DNA of 64,000 nucleotides from Parasponia andersonii (taxonomy: Eukaryota > Streptophyta > Magnoliopsida > Rosales > Cannabaceae), in the NCBI GenBank assembly GCA_002914805.1, contig JXTB01000184.1, forward strand, positions 212,636 to 276,635, written 5' to 3'. Below, one piece after another: positions 1 to 12,500 of this stretch. The stretch's first letter is position 1. Each line of letters starts with the position of its first letter. The notes under the pieces are model-generated. The model saw nothing but the letters and a program-made list of their open reading frames with translations. It did not search any database and was not told the DNA's origin. A program made the position numbers and the translations under genes.

Positions 1-1055
1 TATGTGAGCAGTACTACACCTAAACAAACATAAACAAACTACAAACACAACAAAACACCTGGAAAAATAAAAAAAGAGAAGAGAATACCAACAAGAGAGC
101 CAAGATAATAACAAAGAAATAATTACGAAGTATGAGTGATTAAGCAGAAGGATATAAATGAGATTTATGCAGAAGAAATATCCTTATGAAATAAATATTA
201 TTTGGGTTTGGTTTTGATAATGATAATAACTTACCAAAGCTGTCAGAATTGGGCACCACAACAATCAAGACCGCTGCTCTTGTATTGATAAGAGAGTTAA
301 AGAGTCCTGTTGTACTGCAGAGCCGGAAATGCTTACATAAATACAGGTGTATACTATAAAGTATGAGTCTAAGGAGAGTGAGAGAGGAGTTCTGTCCAAA
401 AATGTCAAAATTTTGTGTGTTCCTAGTAAAAACCATGCTAAATATCACATCTGTCATCACTCACCAGTCACCACCGCTTATAATTTCACCAAGCAAAAGT
501 TTTATCCAGTGTTTAATACTCATGTAATTATAATTATAAACCCCACTCCATCATATAACCATCCCCAATTAAGCACAAAAGCAAAGCTCGGCTACAGTTC
601 TTGTGGTTTAAGGGGGAAGAGAAGAACAGAGCAATAGTTTGTTCCTTTCCTATTCAACCACAAAAAAAGAGTAAAGAGTTTTTCATCTTACACAAAAAGA
701 AGAATAAATAAACTGATCCAAATGAAATTTCTCTCTATCCCTCTATTTTCTCAGCAACCAAACAGGTTAAAAGGAGTTCAAAACACAACCCAATACAACA
801 ATCCAACTATACATAGAAATATCACAACTATACTCAAAATTCCTCATCAGAAAAATCATTTTTACTTGGATAAGAGTAATAAGACAGACAAAAATTGTCT
901 ACGAGGGAGAACCCTAATCTATTTTCCAATTCAGATGCAAATGAAATTGTTTGAATTTAAACCCAAGAAATTGTTTGAACTTTATTTGGGTAAAAGAATA
1001 AAGCTAATGCAGATGCAAGAGAAGAGAAAAGGAGAAGGAAATTTCGAGGCTATAC
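1..1055. other. Mostly non-coding left end
   Basis: No complete gene is visible here. The stretch is AT-rich with scattered short ORFs lacking recognisable motifs. The only coding-like piece is the minus-strand candidate exon at 235-314, listed separately. It may be intron sequence of a leftward gene leaving the window. Confidence 0.4.
235..314 (-). CDS. Candidate internal exon of a leftward gene, unidentified
   Basis: On the minus strand an 80-nt open segment lies between a CTGCAG acceptor (AG at 315-316) and a consensus GTAAGT donor (intron starting at 234). It enters in phase 2 and leaves in phase 1. It would encode about 26 residues with a hydrophobic strand-like core (AAVLIVVVPNSDSF). 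Strong splice borders and the hydrophobic pattern make a real exon plausible. I do not recognise the protein family, the rest of the gene would lie left of the window, and a chance ORF in AT-rich DNA cannot be excluded. Confidence 0.3.
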
Positions 1056-1094
1056 CTGCTATAGATTGAGTGGAGCTCGTCAATTACCGGAGCT

Positions 1095-1182
1095 CGTCGA
1101 TGGCAGAGAAAGAATCTGATGAGTCGAGCTTCAAGCTTCGTCGATGGCAGAGGAGGAATCTGATTGAGTCAGCTTCAAGCTT
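1095..1182. repeat. 44-bp tandem duplication, possible 5' leader exon
   Basis: Two adjacent 44-bp units (1095-1138 and 1139-1182) both start CGTCGATGGCAGAG and end CAAGCTT. A decayed third unit follows to about 1215. The segment is more GC-rich than its surroundings. On the minus strand a possible donor (GTATAG, intron from 1055) follows it, so it could be a non-coding first exon of the leftward gene. On the plus strand it holds only a 48-codon ORF from about 1100. Function is undecided. Confidence 0.5.
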
Positions 1183-1250
1183 CATCCATGGCTGTAGCTC
1201 GTCAATGGTTGCGAAGAGGAGGAAAGAGCACGGGTCTGAGTTTTGAGTAA

Positions 1251-2209
1251 TATCCCAAAACGATAAAAAATCATTTTCTCAATTTTAGCCTATCTTTTGA
1301 GTTGGGCTCGGAAAGAGTTTTGTGATACAAGCCCACCAAGCGAGTATTTATTGGACTCTGTGTTTTCAAAGTTTTTGGGCTTAAAAAAGTGGATCCCAAT
1401 TTGATACAAACAGGCCCATTGTTTTTTATTTATCCTCGTCTCACTCCAAACTCTTTCCCTTACTATTCTTTTCATTATAGATTGGTAAATTTGCTCCATC
1501 AAACTTTTTCCATTTATGTTTCGTTTTGTTACGAACCAGTAGATGTGCCCTTTAAGTGATGCCATGAATGAAACACACGAACCCTATCCAAAATGTAAAA
1601 AGAAAGTGGAATCTGTGTATGACAGGCAAAACTTGCAAAACATGACCAGAAACTCAAAGCCAATTTGTTAAATGAGGTTATATTGTTCTATTTTCAAGTT
1701 GTTCTACAGATTATTTAGAATATAAACTATAATTTGCAACTTTTGTATATGGTTTAACGAAAATCATATTAATTATGTGTCTCTAATTTTGGAGGTGCTC
1801 TCCTTAAGTTGAATTTTTCAGTTGAATGGAATTAATAGATTATCTTGTCGTGAATTTGTCTACAAATTCCACCAATTTATAATACTAGTTCTTTTGCTTT
1901 GAATTTGTATAAAGCTACTCACCTTTGCACGGTACAACATGAACATTTGGTAGAATTACATTTGAGGCAAAGAATAATACCCTGTAATACTGACTGTGGA
2001 CTATGTCATGACTTAGGAAGACCTTGAAACCACCATTTGTCAATTTTCATGTTGTAATATTATAAGTTTTATCAAAATATAATGTTTTAACTAATGTAAT
2101 GAAAACAATCGACAAATTGCAATAGAACAGCACCTATACGGATTTCAATCTTTTACCCAAAAACAAAAAATGGAGATTAGAGGCACGACTCATAATAACA
2201 TGAGAAAAT
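1251..2209. other. Intergenic, nothing recognised
   Basis: A 91-codon minus-strand ORF (1290-1565) is present but shows no domain, no splice context and no codon bias. The rest is AT-rich without visible repeats or RNA genes. Confidence 0.4.
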
Positions 2210-3040
2210 TCATTGACAAGAAGAAGGCAGAAGCAGCTGGTTGAAGTGACACACCCAGATAATCTGGGCTTCAAGCCCACAACCCCCACATAATGATGTT
2301 CCTTGACCAAGATCATCAATACATTGAAATGACATAATTCCATATTTGCAGGAAAGCATGCATGAAAAGAGACATGTACACATCCAGCACCAGGGTTGAG
2401 ATGTTCTGACAAACAAATAAACAACAGCTTGGGAAACATAACCAACCCACAAAGCCCCTTACCCACTACCTGTGTGCCTCGTTGATGATACAATTCGAAG
2501 CAGCCATACTAGAAGAAGCAAAAAAGAGAAGGGGAGGAGATGCATAAATGATCAATCTTATTCCCATACTTAAAAATAAATCAATTCCGTAATGAAAGAG
2601 GTAAGAACTAGGAACTAGACAAACCCAAGCAACAACAAGCAAGCAGAATGCTACTGAGGCCTGTTGATAGAGTTCGTTACTCTAAAAGTAAACCCACAAA
2701 AAAAAAATAAAAAAAATAAAAAAAAAACCAGCAAAATTAAATTGAGAACAAGAAAGAAAACCTTAAAATGAGAGATCTAAACATAATACTTGAGGCAATG
2801 GGCTCATCATGAGCTTAAGGAGCCACGGCACACAAGAGTGACGTACTACTGACAAAATGGCCAAAAATGCTATCAGAATAGTTCAGTGCACAAACAATTG
2901 TAATGGAAGTGATAGGGGCCAAACCTTACCAAATAGATAGGGCTCCGAAGAAAAGTCATTGACAAGAAGGCAGAAGCAGCTGGTTGAAGTGGCACACCCG
3001 TATGTGGACTTCAACCACACAACCCCAGAGAATGATGTTG
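2210..3040. repeat. Pair of diverged direct repeats about 746 bp apart
   Basis: The segment 2210-2302 recurs at 2956-3040. Both start TCATTGACAAGAA, share GCAGAAGCAGCTGGTTGAAG and end AATGATGTT. On the minus strand both read through a similar peptide (around TSTSCFCLL), but the flanking frames are closed, so coding is unlikely. It looks like an old local duplication. No transposon ends were found. Confidence 0.5.
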
Positions 3041-3335
3041 GCTGCCAAACACTTCCACCAATATCACTTCCCAGAGACACCTATACACTGTCTAGCAGAA
3101 ACAGCAACTGCAGAGACTCCCAGATGACCCTCAGGAATCCAAGAAACTTCCCACAGGTTCAAACAATCCCAAAAAATTAACACATGCACCATTGAGAAAA
3201 CCAAACATATTAGGTGAGTGAGCTTTGAGTCTAATGGCGGTTTTCTGTATTTTCATAGTAGGAGATAAGGAACTCTGTATATTTAATGACATATAAAACA
3301 TATAAAACACATATATTTAATGACATATAAAACAC

Positions 3336-3840
3336 AGTTCCAATTGAAAAATTAAAAAAAAAATAAATTAAATCAACTAAATGAACTAATCAAGTAGACA
3401 ACATGTCAAGTTTTATTTGACCTAAGATCAAATATCTCAACGTAACTAAATGATTCATAAACTTCTGTAAATAAAAATTTGTCATGAGTTCAAGATCTTT
3501 TTAATTCTATATTAAGAACTACTTGAACCGCGTTAAGGAGTACTTGACATTAGATCAAGTAGATCTAGACCTCTGTTGTGGTCAAATGGAACTTGATTTT
3601 TGCTGTAGTCAAGTAGAGAAGTAGAGAGAAATAGATTTTACTGAAAAATGTGCGGAATGGGATCATATCAATCAAGGGTCATATTAGTCTTTCTGTGGTG
3701 TTGACTGATGATCTGGTCAGGATATTTCAGTCTTTTTATACGTATGTATCCTAATTTTTGGTGATATAAAACTTACTATTAAAGCTGGTCCTAAAAATGT
3801 TCAAATTGAGTGAAAGTATTCCTATCTATGTCTTTTTCTT
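3336..3840. mobile_element. Decayed MULE-family element (one recognisable end)
   Basis: The right end reads CCTATCTATGTCTTTTTCTT, the family terminus seen in the elements at 47-52 and 59.7 kb. The 9-mer ATAAAACAC lies just outside both proposed ends (3327-3335 and 3841-3849), as expected of a Mutator-type 9-bp target duplication, although the left copy also belongs to a local tandem repeat. The interior carries the family's TTGACC/GGTCAA motifs and an inverted match to the segment near 47,530 (CTACTTGAT, TTCATTTAGTT). The left terminal repeat is not recognisable. Confidence 0.4.
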
Positions 3841-3888
3841 ATAAAACACGACCCGTCGAGTAATTCATCTTAAAAAAAAGAATTTACA

Positions 3889-4325
3889 CTTAGTACCTGT
3901 TTTTAAAACTTATTTTCATAAATACTTTTTTTATTTTTTCTTTCAAAAATACTTGTTTTTATGAACCACATTTCATATGCAAAATATGAGTTGTCCACAT
4001 GTACAATATAAATTTTATCCATGAGATACACATTTCATGTGTAAAATATGAATAATATATATTTATAATGTAAATATTTATTACGGTTTATATTTTTTTA
4101 TTATAAATTTGACTTATGGTATACACTTTAATATGTATACTGATTTTTAGTATAATTTTTATTCATGAAATATAGACGACGGTGTACATTTAATGCATGA
4201 AATATATACTGTGCTATATATTTTAGGTGTAAAACAATGGTGATCTACATTTCTTCAAAAAAGATATAAAAATGGATATTTATGAAATATGGTATTGAAA
4301 ACTGATATTTATGAATTTTTCCCTA
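3889..4325. repeat. Dispersed AT-rich MITE-like repeat, copy 1
   Basis: About 430 bp match 52,500-52,915 in the same orientation, sharing blocks such as TTTTTATTCATGAAATATA and GTGTAAAACAATGGT. The ends are weak inverted repeats of the type AGTACCYGTTTTTAAAA. There is no coding capacity. It is probably a non-autonomous DNA transposon family, superfamily unresolved. Confidence 0.6.
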
Positions 4326-4373
4326 AAGAAAGGGCTGTTTATTATAAAACTTTAACAAGAATTCACAAGAGGT

Positions 4374-4412
4374 CATTTTGGCCCAAGTTAGTCCTAACTA
4401 TGTCCTTTCCTC
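4374..4412. mobile_element. Solitary MULE-family terminus
   Basis: The sequence around TTTTGGCCCAAG and CTATGTCCTTTCCTC matches the right terminus of the foldback element at 59,727-59,995 (TTTTGGCCCAAA, CCATG, TTTCCTC). No partner end was found nearby, so this is a truncated relic. Confidence 0.4.
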
Positions 4413-5191
4413 TGTCTTCTCTCCCCTTGGTACTCGTCCGGATTTGTTGGGCCAATGGTTCTTTCAGGTAGGCACTATATGCTTCAAACTCCAACAACAA
4501 AAAACCAAAACAAAATATTTATAAGAAATAGTTAGCTTTTTCACCTCATTTTAAGAAATATTTGTTCTTTTTGAGCATTTTACAAAATGGTCACTTTTCA
4601 ACGTATCAATTTTTTTGTATATCATTATGTATCAATATACCGATTTTATATCATTATTATCATCTTTGTGCGTTAGTTTGTCAATTCCATATTAGTTAAT
4701 CAATTATTGTGTGTCATATTACATTAATTTTATATTAAGTGCATCAATATATATGTGTGTGTGTGTATATATATATATATTTTCACATGCTAATATTGAG
4801 TACATCAAAAAACTGTAAGCTAATAGGAATATACAAAAAACTGATATATTTTAGGATTTTTAATAAACTCGGTTACTTTACAAAAGCTTTTGATGAATTT
4901 GGTCCTTTTTTTTTTATTAGTGCTATGAAAGTAGCCATATCTTGAACTAGAACCCGAAATTTGGCCATTGGGCCCCTTTTATCTTGCACCTGAATAAGAA
5001 TATGGGCTGGAACAAGTGCTTGGGCTGTGGCCAGTGGGGACATACTGACAAAGGGCCTAAAATCTGGACAAAGTTTTGTAGAAGGTGGACTCTCAAGTTT
5101 CTCTCTCCATTTCCAAAATCTGAGAGCCTCAGAGAGCTCAGAGCAGTGGAAGAAGCTGAGCTGAGGCCTGAGAAGTGGGGCATTCTTGGAA

Positions 5192-5798
5192 GTGAGTTGA
5201 TCTAATTCATTCCCCTTTTAGTTTTAGGGTTTTATTGCCAATTCAATTTAGGCGAACACTTTTGTTTTTGTTTTTTTTTTTTTTTTGAAGAATATAATTG
5301 TTTATGTTTTTCTGGGTTCTTTCACTTTCCTTGAAAATTGTCAATTCGAATCATTCTAATGAGTGGACACTATGCTTTAAGTTGTAGGATTTTTTAAATG
5401 ATGATATTAGGCCCTTAGTGTGTCATTGCTAATCTTGCTTAAACCTATTTTGTGGCCAAGACAAGACCATTCCTGTTCTGTGGGATCTCAATGAATTCTG
5501 GGAATTGTCATATTTTCTCTCGATTTCACTTTTTCAGATTTTATTTATTTGTTTGTTTATTATGTTGTTTTGTTTTAGTACTCGTTCTTATACTTATTGT
5601 TAGGATTTTAAGGTTTTTTTTGTTTATTATGTTGTTGTAGAATGTTTCTCTTATGCTCTCAACTACCAAACTTAACTCATAAAGTGTTTGATAGTTGCCG
5701 AGCCTCTAGTATAAATTCACTAGTTCACACTGCAATTTGATCTTACCTTTTGTCTGAATTATCCCAATTGACACATTTTTGTTTCTCTCTCTCTTTAG
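5192..5798 (+). other. Leader intron of the small membrane-protein gene (predicted)
   Basis: A leader exon rich in GAG/CTC ends at 5191 before a consensus GTGAGT. The acceptor is a CT tract ending TTTAG at 5798, 29 nt upstream of the start codon. Such long introns in 5' leaders are common in plant housekeeping genes and can raise expression. This is read from sequence only. The 62-codon ORF inside it is judged spurious. Confidence 0.5.
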
Positions 5799-5827
5799 GT
5801 CATATTTTGGTTTGTTTTTCTGATCCG

Positions 5828-6130
5828 ATGTCTCGTGCCAGAAATGTCATTGTGGCCGCTGGTTTAGTAGCTTTTGCAGCTGCAGGCTTGGCATTTCCCT
5901 TTTATATGGCGTAAGTTTATTCTCATCCCTCGAGTAATGGATACAATCTTGATAATTTGATGGTGCCTGTGGAACTTAACATTGTATGGTTTGCACAATC
6001 TAGGTCCTCAAAAAGACCTGTCATTGACCCATCAAAGCCATTGCCACCTCAAGCAACATTTCGAGGGCCTTACATAAATACCGGTTCTCGTGACGTTGGA
6101 CCTGATAATCGGACCTACCCGAAAAAGTGA
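5828..6130 (+). CDS. Small single-pass membrane protein, two coding exons
   Basis: Coding exons are 5828-5910 and 6004-6130, joined across a 93-nt intron (GTAAGT...TAG), giving 69 residues. Residues about 7-27 form one hydrophobic Ala/Val-rich helix after a short Arg-containing start (MSRARN), which suggests an N-terminal membrane anchor, possibly organellar. The soluble tail is Pro-rich and ends in a basic YPKK. The tail is kept in frame in the duplicated fragment at 16.8 kb, and the family looks like the short uncharacterised 'transmembrane protein' entries of plants. I know no established function. The start is the first ATG of the spliced message. Gene structure is well supported; function is unknown. 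Confidence 0.75.
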
Positions 6131-7880
6131 TATTTTTTCCCTCGTTTTGTACAATATTTGCTTAAGGATGCATCCCCCAAAAGGTATAGCTGCTGTTCTG
6201 CGTTTTGTTTGAATTTGAATATTTGTTTGAAAATTTCTACTCCTGTTGGATAGAAATAGAATTGTGTGGATGGCAATCTGATTGATTCACCACAACGTGA
6301 TGAGGGATATAGCTTTAGGATTATTCTCATGACCCTGTTTTTGTGTAGAATATCAGCTTTACTTGAATGAGTTTCCTTTTCTATTAGAATATATAAGTCA
6401 ACAGATTTCTATTCCTTTATTCTTCTCTCTACTTTCATAAAGTAAATAGGTGCGACTTTCATTGTATTTTCTTGAGCAAATGAATTTAAACTCGTTAGTT
6501 TCATCAAATTAGGTGTTATGGGTTAAAAAAGGTTTGCTTGAATTGAAGATCTGTCTGTGAATAGCTGCTCCTTCACTTAATGGACATGCATGTACTGCAG
6601 AACCATAAATTAGCTCAATTCCTCACAGCTTTATGAGTGATTGCTTTAGACTTATGCTCATGAGTCTTGAGACTGAATGTCAGCTTAATTGGGAATTCGG
6701 GATTTTATTTTTCGTTTCGTTTATTATAAACTCAAAACGGTTTGAAATGAAGTTGAAAAATAAGAAACAGATTCTGCTCTTGTTCAGTTCTAATATAACC
6801 CACATTTTTTTTTTCTAGTTCTATGCGTGGAGAAAATGTAAGGCTGGCATTATGTTTTCTTGAGTGAATGAATACTAGTTTTTATCAAACTAGAAGGATC
6901 TGGGTGAAAAGGTATGCTTGATGCGGTGCATTTCGCATGAATTGAAGATCTGTTCGAAAATTGTTACTCTTTCAGATGGATGGGTGTGGGCGCGTGGCTG
7001 GATGGCAGAAGCAGAACAATAATTTTTTTTTTTTTTTTTTTTGATTCAATACAAGTTGATGGGTGATAGCTTTAGAATGGTTCTCATGACCTTTTTTTCT
7101 TGTTAAATATTGCTGGACTGATTTCTTACTCTGTTAGATTGTGCAAGGGAAAACAATGAGACAATTAGAAACAGATCTGTTATTTAAATTTGGTTGTATA
7201 ATATCGTATTGTTATTTCTTAATACTTTTATTAGCTCTCGTTGTATTGTGGGAATGAATACAAATTTTTGAGTGATTACTAAAATTTTGTAATCTCTGTA
7301 CCACATTCAGTATGCTCACAACTGGAATTTCTGTGTATTTTGATATTGTAATTAGATTAATAACATTGAAAAGAAAAAGTGGCTGAGCAACTAATACTGA
7401 AGGTACTAAGAGGATGGATGTCACTAAAATTGACCAGTGTGTTCCCTGTAGACTCTGTTCCTGCATTTTGTCTAATAAAGGCCATGAAGCATGTAAAGTT
7501 AGATGTTACTTGCAGGAAAATAAGAAAGTCACAATACCATTCATGTACTATATTTACAAAATATAATACTGCATAATTTAGTTTACTAGTTATTGAAAAA
7601 CTAAACATCCGTCTTTAAGTTTATGACATTTAAATAATATGTACTTCCAAAACCAATCGGGCACAATTCTCAGGAGCTAAAGTAATTTTAGATTCACCAC
7701 CATCAAACAAGAAGCGGTAATTAGTTTGCTGAAATGCTTCTAACTTCTAAGATAGGTGGATCCATTAGTTGGATCAATAGCTAGCAGCATAGCCCAACAA
7801 CCAACTGTACCAAAAGACTGAAAAACAACCTCCGGTCTCATCACAAAATCAGCTCCACTAAAATGGAATGTCATAGGAGG
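6012..7880. repeat. Segmental duplication, left copy
   Basis: This stretch matches 16,844-19,425 in direct orientation, from the second exon of the small gene, through its 3' flank, to the end of an aspartic-protease fragment. Shared anchors include GAATTGAAGATCTGTT, TGTGGGAATGAATACAAATTT and ACAAAATATAATACTGCAT. The left copy holds the intact small gene and lacks the 868-bp solo LTR present in the right copy. Between 6131 and 7636 no other gene is seen. Confidence 0.85.
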
Positions 7881-8335
7881 AAAAACATTTAGTGAATTTG
7901 GTCCCTTGTCAAGTTATAACAAAGATCAAATTTCATGATCCCTCGTTGTACGCTGGGCAATATATTTAACCAGTTCTTCTCTCAAAATCATATAGGCACT
8001 TTCTGCAATGAAAGAGTACGGACAACCTGTGTCGAGAAGGGAAGGGAACAACCTATATGCCTATATGGTTGAATTTCCGTCTGAACATTTCTAGATCGAT
8101 TTCAAGTCATTGATTAACGACGCCGATACCCAACAATGTCACGTAATAATGTCCGTTAACGTCGCTAACTAATGACGTTACTCTGGAGCAAAGTGAGAAG
8201 TATGGAAATAAGTAGACCGGACCAAAATCGAATAGAGTGGAAATATTATCAGAGAAATTTTTTAAATTAACTAACCTGTAAGATGGACGACAAATAATAA
8301 CACTACTACTAACTAGACAAGTCAAACTGGACAAT
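7637..8335 (-). pseudogene. Pepsin-like (A1) aspartic protease pseudogene
   Basis: Minus-strand translation gives fragments typical of plant nepenthesin/CDR1-like proteases in order: HYYVTLLGIGV, then the second active-site region LLDTGCPYSFIAESAY, then MTFHFSGADFVMRPEVVF, CWAMLLAIDPTNGS and finally FLFDGGESKI. Plant A1 proteases carry DTG and DSG catalytic motifs; here the second reads DTG. In-frame stops follow GVVNQ (near 8107) and later positions, and the frame shifts at least twice, so it cannot be expressed as an enzyme. The N-terminal half is absent. The right duplicate keeps only the last 45-50 codons. Family assignment is from motif memory, not a search. Confidence 0.75.
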
Positions 8336-8356
8336 TCATTTCGAGGTCGACAATTT

Positions 8357-8430
8357 CAAGCTCATTGGTGACGACTTTTAATTCCCAATCGTACAAATAC
8401 ACACTATTGATGATACCAAATTCAACATAT
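8357..8430 (-). pseudogene. Relic of a TNL C-terminus
   Basis: The minus-strand peptide EFGIINS...KVVTNEL matches the last residues of the resistance gene 1.1 kb to the right (EFGIISS...HVVTNEL), and the DNA aligns over about 75 bp. The rest of the copy is unrecognisable. It shows that a second TNL copy once lay here, between the protease relic and the present gene. Confidence 0.55.
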
Positions 8431-9524
8431 TTCCACTTTCAGAGTGAATGGACATGTTCGGCACTTCTCTTAAAACGAACAACTAGTTATTTACACAGTC
8501 AAGTATGGAGAATCCAATCAATTTCTAAATTGAGAAGTAAGAACATGACTAGAATGGATAACATCATCGGAGAGTTATTGTACAAAATAAATAAAAAAAA
8601 ACTAATGTATATTCCAAAGCACTGCAAAGATTGTACTATACTCGATCTTCTTTTTTGCATAGGTATCTCAAATGGCATATAAAAATAAATAAACTAGTCT
8701 TTTTTATCTTTTAATGGGAGTATAACATTTTTATGAACGTTGCTTTGTAGGAATGCTTGCTCTACCTACTAATGCCCAAAAAAAACTAAACGATAGCCAC
8801 ACCTCACTTGGAGAAAGAGAACAAGAGATTATAGAAGGATAGAGAATAGCCCTTTTGCGTAAATCAGTACAACACCATCTTAATTAATTAAGAGCAGGGG
8901 AAATAAAAAGATTAACATCCAAATCATAATATACATTAGAATAGATGTTGAAGTACTTAATATATCCAGACTCAAAGCTCAGCACTCTGTACCTAATCAA
9001 TGCCCCACATATCAAACCACGAAAATACAAGACAATCACAAGAATTAATTAGTAAAATTTCTATGCTAAAATGTAGCTGTTTGCTTGATGATTCTTTGTC
9101 AGACAAAGCATCCTCCAGGGTATACTCTGCCTTGGACAATGTCCATAAAAGTTAATAACCAGAAGTAGTACCAAAAGAGAAACAAAACCATATAAGGAAC
9201 TCTAATACTTTCTTTGAATTAGAGACCATATATGGCTCCAAAATCCAGCTGTAATATCCGCAATCACGCCTCGTTTCTGTCTTCATTCAAGATATACAGA
9301 ATCAAGAAAGTTCCAAATTAAAACTTTGGACTTCTTCAGCAGTAGCCTTTGTTTTCCAAAATATAAAAAAAAAAAAAAAAAAATCACTAATTAGAGATAT
9401 TTAGTGACTAACCTTAATTAGACGAGAAATTGCAAGTGGTCATAGGAACTTGAACAACTTCATTCACTTAGGACGTGGTTCGTCGTCTGTAATATTGAGG
9501 TTGATGAATTCAAATCCACTTTGC
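8431..9524. other. 3' flank of the TNL gene, no gene seen
   Basis: AT-rich sequence with a poly-A run near 9363-9383. No ORF with recognisable domains. Part of it may be the 3' untranslated region of the leftward TNL transcript. Confidence 0.4.
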
Positions 9525-12500
9525 TCAAAGCTCGTTGGTGACTACATGTGATTCCCCACGCACAAAATCACCACTACTACTTATGATACCAAATTCCACC
9601 GCATCTCGGGGTTGTAGCATGCGGACCCCACACTTTTCCATTTCCAGCTTATAATTAGCGAATTGATCTTCAGAGCTAGCGAATGGAAGATCAGGTTTTT
9701 CTATACGGAAGTCAAATGATATCTCTCTTGCTGAAAAAAGGTCAATCTTGCTCGTACGGAAGTACCACATGAGCACGTGATTTGTTCTTAAAGTAGTCAT
9801 TGTGATTGACGATTCATATTCGATGCGCCTTTCACCCAGATGGCTTTGGACATTGATAACACACACTAACATGAAAGAAGACGCAAGAGGATAACTGTTA
9901 CTTTCACCATTGACCTCAGGTGCAACAACAAGGCATGAAGCTAAAACCCCAACCCCTGCAGGTACTGTTCTAATCCTTGTTTTTGATAGATCTAGGTCAT
10001 ATAACAGGGGTAAACGAAAGAACCAATCAGGGATTTCAGATACATTGGACCCATCCAGTTTCAGATTGAACAAAGGAGGCAAATTTTCAAGCTTTGAACA
10101 ACCAGATTGCTCCAAGCATAATAAACTTTGAAACCCACCTAGATTTTCAATTGATGAGGGTAACTCTCCAATTCCTGAGCCGTCTATCTGAAACTGATCT
10201 GTTATATGTTCCGAAATTATTTGTGGCGGCAGGTACTCTAATCTAGGACAGTCATCGAGATGCAGCTTTTGGAGAGATATCAACTTAGTAATAGTGGTTG
10301 GAAGACTGTTGAGCCTTTTGCAACATGATAAACGTAATGTGTGGAGATGAAAGAGACGCTCAATTGATGAGGGCACTTTCTTTATTGATGTCCCCGTCAT
10401 ATGCAAATCTCTAATATTCAATGCAAGTTCTGGAAACTCGTTAATTTCTTCGCTCCAAGATACATTAAGAGATTGCAGTGACTCCAACTTGCCAATGCTG
10501 CTTGGAAGATTATTAAGACTTTCGCAATAGGAGAGATCAAGCGTCTCCAGCTTCACAGCTAGAGAGAGATCAGGAATTTGAATTAGATTCTTAGACCAAG
10601 CAAGATCTAGAGCTTTTAAGTTTGCCAAATCCTGTAATCAAAAACAAATGTATAGTTTGCCCATGAAAATTTAGCAGCATTTGTAAAAATTAAGAAATAG
10701 GAAGAATATTAATGATATATGTCTTTTTATGTATTTTATTATAATTATTGGATCATCGTCTAACGGTGATCGAACAGTTAANNNNNNNNNNNNNNNNNNN
10801 NNNNNNNNNNNNNNNNNNNNNNNNNNNNNNNNNNNNNNNNNNNNNNNNNNNNNNNNNNNNNNNNNNNNNNNNNNNNNNNNNNNNNNNNNNNNNNNNNNNN
10901 NNNNNNNNNNNNNNNNNNNNNNNNNNNNNNNNNNNNNNNNNNNNNNNNNNNNNNNNNNNNNNNNNNNNNNNNNNNNNNNNNNNNNNNNNNNNNNNNNNNN
11001 NNNNNNNNNNNNNNNNNNNNNNNNNNNNNNNNNNNNNNNNNNNNNNNNNNNNNNNNNNNNNNNNNNNNNNNNNNNNNNNNNNNNNNNNNNNNNNNNNNNN
11101 NNNNNNNNNNTATATATATATATATATCCTTGTATTATTATTAAAGTCTCGTCTCATCTTATTGGTCCTTAATCTTTAAAATTTCTCATTTTCGTTTTTG
11201 ATCTATTGTTTTTTCTATTTTAATTTTTAGGATGGATTTTTGATCTATTGTTAAAGGTCTCATCTTATTCCTGTGTCATTTTTTTTTTCAAACAATTTCT
11301 ACAAGTTTTCAAGACTTTGTAATCAAAGAGGATTGTCCAAGATTAATACCTAGTCAGAGCGTTCCATACATGAGAATCAGATGATATTAGTCAGACAAAC
11401 TCATTGCAAGTACTAGAACATACCTGAACCCCATTCCATAGGTCATTGAGCTCACTACCACGCAAGTTCAGTTCAACAAGATTTGTTGCCTTAAAATCCG
11501 TTGGCAAAGATTTGTAGGGGTAAGAATTCCAACCAAGATATCTAAGCTCGTCAGGAAAAGAATCAAGACTTTCAGGAAAGCGCAAGTACTTTTCGCTGCC
11601 GAAACTGCTAAAAAATTTGAGATATTTTAGATTATACATTTTTTCGAAGACCCCAGGTTTCACGCGTATAACTTCTTTAAGATCACTAATATATGCGGAT
11701 ATCCCTTCAATGGATCTTGTCCCCTGGCAATTAAGATGAAAGTAACATCAGCAATATTAATACAAACGAAAAAGCTGCATAAAGGGGAAAATTCAAGCAA
11801 ATTTTCAAGATGAGCGTAAATTGCTAAATACATATAAAACTTGGAGCATGGTTTTTTTCCCCTTTTGTTTTGCATTTAATTTAATTAAAAAAAAAAAAAA
11901 AAGAAAAAAAGAACAAACACCATTGCAGAACAACACTATATCAACATGTACATCTGTGTGTATTATACACATACAGTGTTTGATTATTTGACACAATTTT
12001 GTCCTTGTTATATATTTCATTTCTCTGGGAAAGTCTACTCCAAGCTTTAAACGAATTTCATTGCTACCCACCGTGTTATGTTTCAAGACTTTGACGATAT
12101 CTTCAGCTGACCACAATCTACTGCGCTCTCCGGGCTCTTTAGATTCTTGACGAACAATTTCCCTACCCATTTCTTGTAACAAATCATGCATCTGGATCAA
12201 CTTGTCGGATGTGATAGTGATGAGGGCCTTGTCAAAGAGAACTTTTAGTCCTGAATCCATAAAACGAGTACCATAGGCATCTAATATTCTTTTCACCGAG
12301 TCTTCACCCTCGCCATTAAAGAAACAAGCAATATCTAGAAATATTTCTCTCTCGTTACTATCTAGCCCATCATAGCTTATTTTCAACACGTCATAAACTT
12401 CTTTTATGGGAAATTTTTTCAGTTTATTTAGCTCACTTTCCCATTGTTCTGTGCTCTTCGAACGTAAATGGCTAGCCAATACTGTAAGAGCCAACGGAAT

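Noticed and set aside
722..1069. 115-codon plus-strand ORF
   Set aside because: Low-complexity Asn/Lys-rich translation of AT-rich DNA, no domain, no promoter or splice context.
1290..1565. 91-codon minus-strand ORF
   Set aside because: No recognisable domain or conserved motif; length is within chance for this composition.
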